Shown here: one piece after another, positions 47,476 to 59,592 of the stretch | How the letters are laid out: each line of letters begins with the position of its first letter | Numbering within the stretch: the first letter of the stretch is position 1 | Assembly (NCBI GenBank): GCA_009760855.2 | Contig: WPIO01000153.1 | Coordinates: 763,001-827,000 of the forward strand | DNA: 64,000 bases | From: Cristatella mucedo | Lineage: Eukaryota > Bryozoa > Phylactolaemata > Cristatellidae | Direction: 5' to 3' | The notes under the pieces: generated by a model | Told to the model about the DNA's origin: nothing | The model's database searches: none | What the model saw: the letters and a program-made list of their open reading frames with translations, nothing else | Translations under genes and position numbers: made by a program

Positions 47476-50400
47476 CGCCCTTGAACAACTCATTTCGCAC
47501 GAGTTCGCAGCAGATCGCAGAATAACTAGAAACTTCAAATCTGCTCGTCGGAGCGTGAGCTGGCTGGTAGCAGAGTGCTGCACCTTTTGTCAAGCATTTT
47601 GCACTTGATAAAACATTTCGCACGACTTCGCTGTTGATCGTGGAATATCTAGAAACGTTAAATCTGCTCGTTAGAGCGTGCACTGGCAGCAGCAGAGTGC
47701 TGCACCTTGTTTTAAGCATTTCGCACTTAAAAAACACTTTTCGCAAGAGTTTGCAGCAGATCGCAGAATATCCTGAAACTTCAAATCTGCTTTTCGGAGC
47801 GTGGGCTAGCTGGCGGCAGAGTCCTGGACCTTATTGCAAGCGTTTCCCACTTGAATAACACATTTCGCACGAGTTCGAAGCTGATCGCTTAATATCCAGA
47901 AACTTAAAATCTGATTTTCGGAGCGTGCGGTAGCTGGCACCTGAGTGCTGCACCTTCTTTCAAGCATTTCGCACGTTAATACCACGTTTCGCACAAGTTC
48001 CCAGCAGATCGTGAAATATCTTAAAAGTTCAAATCTGCTCTTCGGAGCATGCTCTGGCTGGCAGCATAGTGCTGCACCTTGTTTCGTGCATTTCGCACTC
48101 TAATAACACATTTCGCACGAGTTCGCAGCAGATTGCTGAATATCCAGAAAATTCAAATCTGCTCGTCGAAGCGTGCACTGGCTGGCAGCAGCTTGCTGCA
48201 CCTTTTTTCAAGCAGTTCGCATTTGAAAAACACGTTTTGCTCGAGTTCGCAGCAGATCGTGAAATAAATAGAAACTTCAAATCTGCTATTCGGAGCGTGC
48301 CCTGGCTGGCAGCAGAGTGCTGCACCTTGTCGCAAGCATTTCGCCCTTGAATAACACATTTTGCACGAGTTCGCAACAGATTGTGGAATATCTAGAAACT
48401 TTAAATCTGCTTGCCGGAGCGTGCTGTAGCTGGCAGCTGATCGCTGCACCTTTCCTTAAGAATTTCGCACTTGAAAAACTCATTTTGCACGAGTTCGCAC
48501 CAAATCGCGGAATATCTAGAAACTTTAAATCTGCTCGCCGGTGCGTAAGCAGGCGGGAAGCAGAGTGCTACACCTTGCTCTAAGCATTTCGCACTTAAAA
48601 ACTCATTTCGCACGTGTTACCATCAGATCGCGGAATATCCAGAAACTTCAAATCTGCTCTTCGGAGCGTGCACTGGCTGGCAGCAGAGTGCTGCACCTAG
48701 TTACAACCATTTCGCAATTGAATAATTCATTTCGCACAGGTTCGCAGCAGATTGCGGAATATCTAGAAACTTTAAATCTGCTCGCCAGTGCTTGAGCTGG
48801 CTGGCAGCAGAGTGCTACACCTTCCTTTAAGCATTTCGCACTTAAAAAACTCATTTCGCACGAGTTAGCATCAGATCGCGGAATATCCAGAAACTTCAAA
48901 TCTGCTATTAGGAGCTGCGGTAGCTGGCAGCTGAGTGCTGCACCTTGCTTCAAGCATTTCGAACTTGAATGACTCATTTCGCACGAGTTCGCAGCTGATC
49001 GCGGAATATCCGGAAACTTCTAATCTGCTTTTCGGAGCGTGGGCTGGCAGGCAGCAGAGTGCTGCACCTTGTTTCTAGCATTTCGCACTTGAATAATACG
49101 TTTCGCACAAGTTCGCAGCAGATTGAGGAATATCTAGAAACTTAAAGTCCGCTCGTCGGAGCGTGGGCTAACTGGCAGCTGAGTGCTGCACCTTGTTTCA
49201 AGCACGTTATATACATATTTCGAACGAGTTTGTAGCTGATCGCTGAATATGTAGAAATTTAAAATCTCCTCTTCGGAGCGTGCTGTAGCTGGCAGCAGAG
49301 TAGTGCACCTTGTTACAAGCATGGCTCGATTGACTAACTCATTTCGCACAAGTTCGCAGCAGATCGCAGAGTATCTAAAAACTTCAAATCTACTTTTCGG
49401 AGCGTGGGTTAGCTGGCAGCAGAGTGATGCACCTAGTTTCAAGCATTTCGCAATTGAATAACACATTTCGCAAGAGTTCGCTGCAGATCGTGGAATATCT
49501 AGAAACTTTAAATCTGCTCGTCGGAGCCTGCACTGGCTGGCAGCAGAGTGCTGCACCTTGTTGCTAGCGTTTCCCACTTGAATAACACATTTCGCACAAG
49601 TTCGCAGCTGATTGCTTAATATCCAGAAATTTCAAATCTGATTTTCGGATCGTGCGGTAGTTGGCAGCTGAGTGCTGCACCTTCTTTCAAGCATTTCGCA
49701 CGTTAATACCACGTTTCGCACAAGTTCCCAGCAGATCGTGGAATATCTAGAAACTTCAAATCTGTTAGCCGGTGACTGAGCTGTCTGGCAGCTGAGAGCT
49801 GCACCTTGTTTCAAGCTTTTCGCACGTGAATAACACATTTCGCACAAGTTCGCAGCAGATCGCGGAATATCAAGAAACTTCAAATCTTCTCTTCGGAGCA
49901 TGCAGTGGGTGGCAGGATAGTGCTGCACCTTGTTTCGTGCATTTCGCACTCTAATAACACATTTCGCACGAGTTCCCAGCAGAATGCTGAGTATCTAGAA
50001 AATTCAAATCTGCTCGTCGAAGGATGCACTGGCTGGCAGCAGCGTGCTGCACCTTGTTTCAAGCTTTTCGCACTTGAAAGACACATTTCGCTTGAGTTCG
50101 CAGAAGATCGCAGAATAATTAGAAACTTCAAATCTGCTATTCGGAGCGTGCCCTGGCTGGCAGCAGATTGCTGCACCTTGTCGCAAGCATTTCGCCCTTG
50201 AATAACACATTTCGCACGAGTTCGCAACCGATTGCGGAATATTTAGAAACTTCAAATCTGCTTACCGGAGCGTGCGGTAGCTGGCAGCTAATTGCTGCAC
50301 CCTCCCTTAAGCATTTCGCATTGGAAAAACACATTTTGCACGAGTTCGCAGCAGATCGCGGAATATCTAGAAACTTTTAATCTGCTCGCCGGTGCGTGAG

Positions 50401-51234
50401 CTGGCTGGAAGCAGAGTGCTACACCTTGCTCTAAGCATTTTGCACTTAAAAACTTATTTCGCACGTGGTACCAGCATATCGTGAAATATCTAGAAACTTC
50501 AAATCCGTTCTTCGGAGCGTGCACTGGGTGGCAGCAGAGTGCTGCACCTAGTTACAACCATTTCGCAATTGAATAATTCATTGTGCACAGCTTCGCAGCA
50601 GATTTCGGAACATCTAGAAACTTTAAATCTGCTCGCCGGTGCGTGAGCTGGCTGGCAGCAGAGTGCTACACCTTGCTTTAAGCATTTCGCACTTGAATAA
50701 CACATTTCGCACGAGTTCGCAGCAGATCGCGGAATATCCAGAAACTTCAAATCTGCTCTTCGGAGCTAGCAGTACCTGGCATCAGAGTGCTGAACCTGGT
50801 TTCCTGCATTTCGCACTTGAATAACACATTTCGCACGAGTTCGCAGCAGATTGCCGAATACCTAAAAAATTCTAATCTGCTCGTCGGAGCGTGCACTGGC
50901 TGGCAGCCGAGTGCAGCACCTTGTTTCAAGCATTTCGCACTTGAAAGACACATTTCGCTCAAGTTCGCAGAAGATCACAGAATAATTAGAAACATCAAAT
51001 CTGCTATTCGGAGCGTGCCCTGGCTGGCAGCAGAGTGCTGCACCTTGTCGCAAGCATTTCGCCCTTGAATAACACATTTCGCACGAGTTCGCAACCGATT
51101 GCGGAATATTTAGAAACTTCAAATCTGCTTACCGGAGCGTGCGGTAGCTGGCAGCTAATTGCTGCACCTTCCCTTAAGCATTTCGCATTGGAAAAACACA
51201 TTTTGCACGAGTTCGCAGCAGATCGCAGAATATC
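47476..51234 (+). repeat. ~3.46-kb (28-monomer) higher-order repeat, copy 3
   Basis: Matches copy 1 at 6,934 bp from 47724 to 51234 and the middle copy at 3,460-3,462 bp from about 49040. The lead-in contains a TGTTGATCG monomer (47632). It contains the ATGGCTCGATTG monomer at 49321 and the same 7-bp deletion as copy 1 near 49204. Confidence 0.87.
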
Positions 51235-53244
51235 TAGAAACTTTAAATCTGCTCGTCGGAGCGTGCACTGGCTGGCAGCCGAGTGCAGCACCTTGTTTCA
51301 AGCATTTCGCCCTTGAATAACACATTTCGCTCGAGTTCGCAGCAGATCGTGAAATAAATAGAAACTTCAAATCTGCTATTCGGCGCGTGCCCTGGCTGGC
51401 AGCAGAGTGCTGCAGCTTTGTGCAAGTATTTCGCCCTTGAATAACACATTTCGCACGAGTTCGCAACAGATTGCGGAATATCTAGAAACTTTAAATCTGC
51501 TCGCCGATGCGTGAGCTGGCTGGAAGCAGAGTGCTACACCTTGCTCTAAGCATTTTGCACTTAAAAACTTATTTCGCACGTGTTACCATCAGATCGCGGA
51601 ATATCCAGAAACTTCAAATCCGTTCTTCGGAGCGTGCACTGGCTGGCAGCAGAGTGCTGCACCTTGTTACAAACATTTCGCAATTGAATAATTCATTTCG
51701 CACAGGTTCGCAGCAGATTGCGGAATATCTAGAAACTTTAAATCTGCTCGCCAGTGCTTGAGCTGGCTGGCAGCAGAGTGCTACACCTTGCTTTAAGCAT
51801 TTCGCACTTAAAAAACTCATTTCGCACGAGTTAGCATCAGATCGCGGAATATCCAGAAACTTCAAATCTGCTATTAGGAGCTGCGGTAGCTGGCAGCTGA
51901 ATGCTGCACCTTGCTTCAAGCATTTCGAACTTGAATGACTCATTTCATACGAGTTCGCAGCTGATCGCGGATTATCCAGAAACTTCGAATCTGCTTTTCG
52001 GAGCGTGGGCTGGAAGGTAGCAGAGTGCTGCACCTTGTTTCTAGCATTTTGCACTTGAATAATACGTTTCGCACAAGTTCGCAGCAGATTGCGGAATATC
52101 TAGAAACTTAAAGTCTGCTCGTCGGAGCGTGAGCTAACTGGCAGCTGAGTGCTGCACCTTGTTTCAAGCATTTCGCACGTTATATACATATTTCGAACGA
52201 GTTTGTAGCTGATCGCTGAATATGTAGCAACTTAAAATCTCCTCTTCGGAGCGTGCGGTAGCTGGCAGCAGAGTACTGCACCTTGCTTCAAGCATTTCGA
52301 ACTTGAATGACTCATTTCGCACGAGTTCGCAGCTGATCGCGGATTATCCAGAAACTTCAAATCTGCTATTAGGAGCTGCAGTAGCTGGCAGCTGAGTGCT
52401 GCACCTTGCTTCAAGCATTTCGCCCTTGAATAACACATTTCGCTCGAGTTCGCAGCAGATCGTGAAATAAATAGAAACTTCAAATCTGCTATTCGGCGCG
52501 TGCCCTGGCTGGCAGCAGAGTGCTGCAGCTTTGTGCAAGTATTTCGCCCTTGAATAACACATTTCGCACGAGTTCGCAACAGATTGCGGAATATCTAGAA
52601 ACTTCAAGTCTGCTCGTCGGAGCGTGAGCTAACTGGCAGCTGAGTGCTGCACCTTGTTTCAAGCATTTTGCACGGTAATAACACATTTCGCTCGAGTTCT
52701 TAGCAGATCGCGGAATATCTAGAAACCTAAAATCTGCTCTTCGGAGCGTGTGCTAGCTGGCAGCAGAGTACTGCACCTGGTTACTAGCATGGCTCGATTG
52801 ACTAACTCATTTCGCACTAGTTCGCAGCTGATCGCGAAGTATCCAAAAACTTCAAATCTGCTTTTCGCAGCGTGGGGTAGCTGGCAGCAGAGTGCTGCAC
52901 CTTGTTGCAGGCATTTCGCACTTGAATAACTCATTTCGCACAAGTTCGCAGCAGATCGCGGAATATCTAGAAACTTCTAATCTGCTCGTCGGAGCGTGAG
53001 CTGGCTGGAAGCAGAGTGCTGCACCTTTTTTCAAGCATTTTGCATTTTTATAAAACATTTCGCAAGAGTTCGCTGCAGATCGCGGAATATCTAGATATTT
53101 TAAATCTGCTCGTCGGAGTCTGCACTGGCTCGCAGCAGAGTGCAGCACCTTGTTGCAAGCGTTTCCCACTTGAATAACACATTTTGCGCGATTTCGCAGC
53201 TGATTGAGTGATATCCTGAACTTTCAAATCTGCTCTTCGGAGCG
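51235..53244 (+). repeat. Satellite, domain III, patchwork downstream of the 28-monomer repeat
   Basis: About 16 monomers. The part 51614-52060 matches 41714 and 48648 onward. The TGCAAGTATTTCGCCC monomer occurs at about 51421 and 52534. An ATGGCTCGATTG monomer lies at 52789. Confidence 0.78.
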
Positions 53245-54290
53245 TGGGCTAGCTGGCAGCAGAGTGCTGCACCTGATTGCAACCGTTTCCCACTCAAATA
53301 ACACATTTTGCACGAGTTCGCAACTGATTGCTTAATATCCAGCAACTTAAAATCTGATTTTCGGAGCGTGCGGTAGTTGGCAGCTGAGTGCTGCACCTTC
53401 TTTCAAGCATCTCGCACGTTAATACCACGTTTCGCACAAGTTCCCAGCATATCGTGAAATATCTAGAAACTTCAAATCTGGTCTTCGGAGCGTGCACTGG
53501 CTGGCAGCAGAGTGCTGCACCTAGTTACAACCATTTCGTAATTGAATAATTCATTGTGCACAGCTTCGCAGCAGATTTCGGAATATCTAGAAACTTTAAA
53601 TATGCTCGCCGGTGTGTGAGCTGGCTGGCAGCAGAGTGCTACACCTTGCTTTAAGCATTTCGCACTTAAAAAACTCATTTCGCACGAATTAGCATCAGAT
53701 CGCGGAATATCCAGAAATTTAAAATCTGCTATTAGGAGCTGCGGTAGCTGGCAGCTGAGTGCTGCACCTTGCGTCAAGCATTTCGAACTTGAATCACTCA
53801 TTTCGCACGAGTTCGCAGCTGATCGCAGAATATCCAGAAACTTCTAATCTGCTTTTCGGTGCGTGGGCTGGCAGGCAGCAGAGTGCTGCACCTTGTTTTT
53901 AGCATTTCGAACTTGAATTATACGTTTCGCACAAGTTCGCAGCAGATTGCGGAATATCTAGAAACTTAAAGTCTGCTCGTCGGAGCGTGGGCTAATTGGC
54001 AGCTGAGTGCTGCACCTTGTTTCAAGCATTTCGCACGTTATATACATATTTCGAACGAGTTTGTAGCTGATCGCTGAATATGTAAAAACTTAAAATCTCC
54101 CCTTCGGAGCGTGCTGTAGCTGGCAGCAGAGTACTGCACCTTGTTACAAGCATGGCTCGATTGACTAACTCATTTCGCACAAGTTCGCAGCAGATCGCGG
54201 AGTATCCAGAAACTTCAAATCTACTTTTCGGAGCGTGGGTTAGCTGGCAGCAGAGTGATGCACCTAGTTTCAAGCAATTTGCACTTAAAT
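53245..54290 (+). repeat. 8- to 9-monomer segment duplicated from the 36.5-kb region
   Basis: Matches 36530-37575 in order and register at an offset of 16,715 bp, with one 4-bp difference at the start. It includes the ATGGCTCGATTG monomer at 54152. Confidence 0.83.
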
Positions 54291-56000
54291 AACACATTTC
54301 GCAAGAGTTCGCTGCAGATCGTGGAATATCTAGAAACTTTAAATCTGCTCGTCGGAGCCTGCACTGGCTGGCAGCAGAGTGCTGCACCTTGTTGCAAGCG
54401 TTTCCCACTTGAATAACACATTTCGCGCAAGTTCGCAGCTGATTGCTTAATATCCAGAAAATTCAAATCTGATTTTCGGATCGTGCGGTAGTTGGCAGCT
54501 GAGTGCTGCACCTTCTTTCAAGCATTTCGCACGTTAATACCACGTTTCGCACAAGTTCCCAGCAGATCGTGGAATATCTAGAAACTTCAAATCTGTTAGC
54601 CGGTGAGTGAGCTGGCTGGCAGCTGAGCGCTGCACCTTGTTTCAAGCATTTCGCACGTGAATAACACATTTCGCACAAGTTCGCAGCAGATCGCGGAATA
54701 TCATGAAACTTCAAATCTTCTCTTTGGAGCATGCAGTGGCTGGCAGGATAGTGCTGCACCTTGTTTCGTGCGTTTCGCACTCTAATAACACATTTCGCAC
54801 GAGTTCGCAGAAGATCGCAGAATAATTAGAAACTTCAAATCTGCTATTCGGAGTGTGCGGTAGCTGGCAGCTGATTGCTGCACCTTCCCTTAAGCATTTC
54901 GCATTGGGAAAAAACACATTTTTCACGAGTTCGCAGCAGATCGCAGAATATCTAGAAACTTTAAATCTGCTCGCCGGTGCGTGAGCTGGCTGGAAGCAGA
55001 GTGCTACACCTTGCTCTAAGCATTTTGCACTTAAAAACTTATTCCGCACGTGTTACCATCAGATCGCGGAATATCCAGAAACTTCAAATCCGTTCTTCGG
55101 AGCGTGCACTGGGTGGCAGCAGAGTGCTGCACCTAGTTACAACCATTTCGCAATTGAATAATTCATTGTGCACAGCTTCGCAGCAGATTTCGGAATATCT
55201 AGAAACTTTAAATCTGCTCGCCGGTGCGTGAGCTAGCTGGCAGCAGAGTTCTACACCTTGCTTTAAGCATTTCGCACTTGAATAACACATTTCGCACGAG
55301 TTCGCAGCAGATCGCGGAATATCCAGAAACTTCAAATCTGCTCTTCGGAGCTAGCAGTACCTGGCATCAGAGTGCTGAACCTGGTTTCCTGCATTTCGCT
55401 CTTGAATAACTTATTTCGCACGAGTTCGCAGCAGATTGCCGAATACCTAAAAAATTCTAATCTACTCGTCGGAGCGTGCACTGGCTGGCAGCCGAGTGCA
55501 GCACCTTGTTTCAAGCATTTCGCCCTTGAACAACTCATTTCGCACAAGTTCCCAGCAGATCGTGAAATATCTTAAAACTTCAAATCTGCTCTTCGGAGCA
55601 TGCTCTGGCTGGCAGCATAGTGCTGCACCTTGTTTCGTGCATTTCGCACTCTAATAACACATTTCGCACGAGTTCGCAGCAGATCGCTGAATAACTAGAA
55701 ACTTCAAATCTGCTCGTCGGAGCGTGAGCTGGCTGGTAGCAGAGTGCTGCACCTTTTGTCAAGCATTTTGCACTTGATAAAACATTTCGCACGACTTCGC
55801 TGTTGATCGCGGAATATCTAGAAACGTTAAATCTGCTCGTTGGAGCGTGTAATGGCAGCAGCAGAGTGCTGCACCTTGTTTTAAGCATTTCGCACTTAAA
55901 AAACACTTTTCGCAAGAGTTTGCAGCAGATCGCAGAATATCCTGAAACTTCAAATCTGCTTTTCGGAGCGTGGGCTAGCTGGCGGCAGAGTCCAGGACCT
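54291..56000 (+). repeat. Satellite, partial relative of the 29-monomer repeat
   Basis: About 14 monomers. The parts 54463-54790 and 55332-56000 match 56073-56400 and 56940-57608 at 1,610 and 1,608 bp. Between them it keeps the TTGTGCACAGCTTCG monomer near 55170 that the following 3,592-bp repeat lacks. The TGTTGATCG monomer is at 55801. Confidence 0.78.
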
Positions 56001-59000
56001 TATTGCAAGCGTTTCCCACTTGAATAACACATTTCGCACGAGTTCGAAGCTGATCGCTTAATATCCAGAAACTTAAAATCTGATTTCGGAGCGTGCGGTA
56101 GTTGGCAGCTGAGTGCTGCACCTTCTTTCAAGCATTTCGCACGTTAATACCACGTTTCGCACAAGTTCCCAGCAGATCGTGGAATATCTAGAAACTTCAA
56201 ATCTGTTAGCCGGTGCGTGAGCTGGCTGGCAGCTGAGCGCTGCACCTTGTTTCAAGCATTTCGCACGTGAATAACACATTTCGCACAAGTTCGCAGCAGA
56301 TGGCGGAATATCATGAAACTTCAAATCTTCTCTTTGGAGCATGCAGTGGCTGGCAGGATAGTGCTGCACCTTGTTTCGTGCGTTTCGCACTCTAATAACA
56401 CATTTCGCACGAGTTCACAGCAGAATGCTGAGTATCTAGAAAATTCAAATCTGCTCGTCGAAGGGTGCACTGGCTGGCAGCAGCGTGCTGCAACTTGTTT
56501 CAAGCATTTCGCACTTGAAAGACGCATTTCGCTCGAGTTCGCAGAAGATCGCAGAATAATTAGAAACTTCAAATCTGCTATTCGGAGCGTGCGGTAGCTG
56601 GCAGCTGATTGCTGCACCTTCCCTTAAGCATTTCGCATTGGAAAAACACATTTTGCACGAGTTCGCAGCAGATCGCAGAATATCTAGAAACTTTAAATCT
56701 GCTCGCTGGTGCGTGAGCTGGCTGGAAGCAGAGTGCTACACCTTGCTCTAAGCATTTTGCACTTAAAAACTTATTTCGCACGTGTTACCATCAGATCGCG
56801 GAATATCCAGAAACTTCAAATCCGTTCTTCGGAGCGTGCACTGGGTGGCAGCAGAGTTCTACACCTTGCTTTAAGCACTTCGCACTTGAATAACACATTT
56901 CGCACGAGTTCGCAGCAGATCGCGGAATATCCAGAAACTTCAAATCTGCTCTTCGGAGCTAGCAGTACCTGGCATCAGAGTGCTGAACCTGGTTTCCTGC
57001 ATTTCGCTCTTGAATAACACATTTCGCACGAGTTCGCAGCAGATAGCCGAATACCTAAAAAATTCAAATCTACTCGTCGGAGCGTGCACTGGCTGGCAGC
57101 CGAGTGCAGCACCTTGTTTCAAGCATTTCGCCCTTGAACAACTCATTTCGCACAAGTTCCCAGCAGATCGTGAAATATCTTAAAACTTCAAATCTGCTCT
57201 TCGGAGCATGCTCTGGCTGGCAGCATAGTGCTGCACCTTGTTTCGTGCATTTCGCACTCTAATAACACATTTCGCACGAGTTCGCAGCAGATCGCTGAAT
57301 AACTAGAAACTTCAAATCTGCTCGTCGGAGCGTGAGCTGGATGGTAGCAGAGTGCTGCACCTTTTGTCAAGCATTTTGCACTTGATAAAACATTTCGCAC
57401 GACTTCGCTGTTGATCGCGGAATATCTAGAAACGTTAAATCTGCTCGTTGGAGCGTGCACTGGCAGCAGCAGAGTGCTGCACCTTGTTTTAAGCATTTCG
57501 CACTTAAAAATCACTTTTCGCAAGAGTTTGCAACAGATCGCAGAATATCCTGAAACTTCAAATCTGCTTTTCGGAGCTTGGGCTAGCTGGCGGCAGAGTC
57601 CTGGACCTTATTGCAAGCGTTTCCCACTTGAATAACACATTTCGCACGAGTTCAAAGCTGATCGCCTAATATCCAGAAACTTAAAATCTGATTTTCGGAG
57701 CGTGCGGTAGCTGGCAGCTGAGTGCTGCACCTTCTTTCAAGCATTTCGCACGTTAGTACCACGTTTCGCACAAGTTCCCAGCAGGTCGTGAAATATCTTA
57801 AAACTTCAAATCTGCTCTTCGGAGCATGCTCTGGCTGGCAGCATAGTGCTGCACCTTGTTTCGTGCATTTCGCACTCTAATAACACATTTCGCACGAGTT
57901 CGCAGCAGATTGCTGAATATCCAGAAAATTCAAATCTGCTCGTCGAAGCGTGCACTGGCTGGCAGCAGCGTGCTGCACCTTGTTTCAAGCAGTTCGCATT
58001 TGAAAAACACGTTTCGGCTGAGTTTGCAGCAGATCGTGAAATAAATAGAAACTTCAAATCTGCTATTCGGAGCGTGCCCTGGCTGGCAGCTGAGTGCTGC
58101 ACCTTGTCGCAAGCATTTTGCCCTTGAATAACTTATTTCGCACGAGTTCGCAGAAGATTGCGGAATATCTAGAAACGTCAAATCAGCTCTTCCGAACGTG
58201 CACTGGCTGGCAGCAGAGTGCTGCAAATTGTTTCAAGCATTTCGCACTTGAATAACACATTTCGCTCGAGTTCGCAGCAGATCGCGGAATATCTAGACAC
58301 TTTAAATCTGCTTGCCGGAGCGTGCGGTAGCTGGCAGCTGATTGCTGCACCTTCCCTTAAGCATTTCGCACTCTAATAACACATTTCGCACGAGTTCGCA
58401 GCAGATTGCGGAATATCTAGAAACGTCAAATCAGCTCTTCCGAACGTGCACTGGCTGGCAGCAGAGTGCTGCAAATTGTTTCAAGCATTTCGCACTTGAA
58501 TAACTCATTTCGCTCGAGTTCGCAGCAGATTGCGGAATATCCAGAAACTTCAAATATGCTTTTCGGAGCGAGCAGTAGCTGGCATCAGAGTGCTGAACCT
58601 GGTTTCCTGCATTTCGCACTTAAATAACACATTTCGCACGAGTTCGCAGCAGATTGCCGAGTACCTAGAAAATTCTAATCTGCTCGTCGGAGCGTGAGCT
58701 GGCTGGCAGCAGAGTGTTGCACCTTGTTTCGTGCATTTCGCACTCTAATAACACATTTCGCACGAGTTCGCAGCACATTGCTGAATATCCAGAAACTTCA
58801 AATCTGCTCGTCAGAGCGTGCACTGGCTGGCAGCAGAGTGCAGCACCTTGTTTCAAGCATTTCGCCCTTGAATAAAACATTTCGCTCGAGTTCGCAGCAG
58901 ATCGTGAAATAAATAGAAACTTCAAACCTGCTATTCGGCGCGTGCCCTGGCTGGCAGCAGAGTGCTGCAGCTTTGCACAAGTATTTCGCCCTTGAATAAC

Positions 59001-59592
59001 ACATTTCGCACGAGTTCGCAACAGATTGCAGAATATCTAGAAACTTCAAGTCTGCTTGTCGGAGCGTAAGCTAACTGGCAGCTGAGTGCTGCACCTTGTT
59101 TCAAGCATTTCGCACGGTAACAACACATTTCGCACGAGTTCTTAGCAGATTGCAGAATATCTAGAAACCTAAAATCTGCTCTTCGGAGCGTGGGCTAGCT
59201 GGCAGCAGAGTACTGCACCTGGTTACTAGCATGGCTCGATTGACTAACTCATTTCGCACAAGTTCGCAGCAGATTGCGGAGTATCCAGAAACTTGAAATC
59301 TGCTTTTCGGAGCATGGGGTAGCTGGCAGCAAAATGCTGCACCTTGTTGCAGGCATTTCGCCCTTGAATAACTCATTTCGCACAAGTTCGCAGCAGATCG
59401 CAGAATATCTAGAAACTTGTAATCTGCTCGTCGGAGCGTGAGCTGGCTGGTAGCAGAGTGCTGCACCTTTTTTCAAGCATTTTGCACTTTTATAAAACAT
59501 TTCGCAAGAGTTCGCTGCTGATCGCGGAATATCTAGATATTTTAATCCTGCTCGTCGGAGCCTGCACTGGCTGGCAGCAGAGTGCTGCACCT
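56001..59592 (+). repeat. 29-monomer (3,592-bp) higher-order repeat, copy 1
   Basis: All landmarks recur 3,592-3,593 bp downstream with few substitutions. It contains a TGTTGATCG monomer at 57409 and an ATGGCTCGATTG monomer at 59231. A fused monomer near 56849 (GGGTGGCAGCAGAGTTCTAC) marks loss of one unit relative to 55110-55250. Confidence 0.93.
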
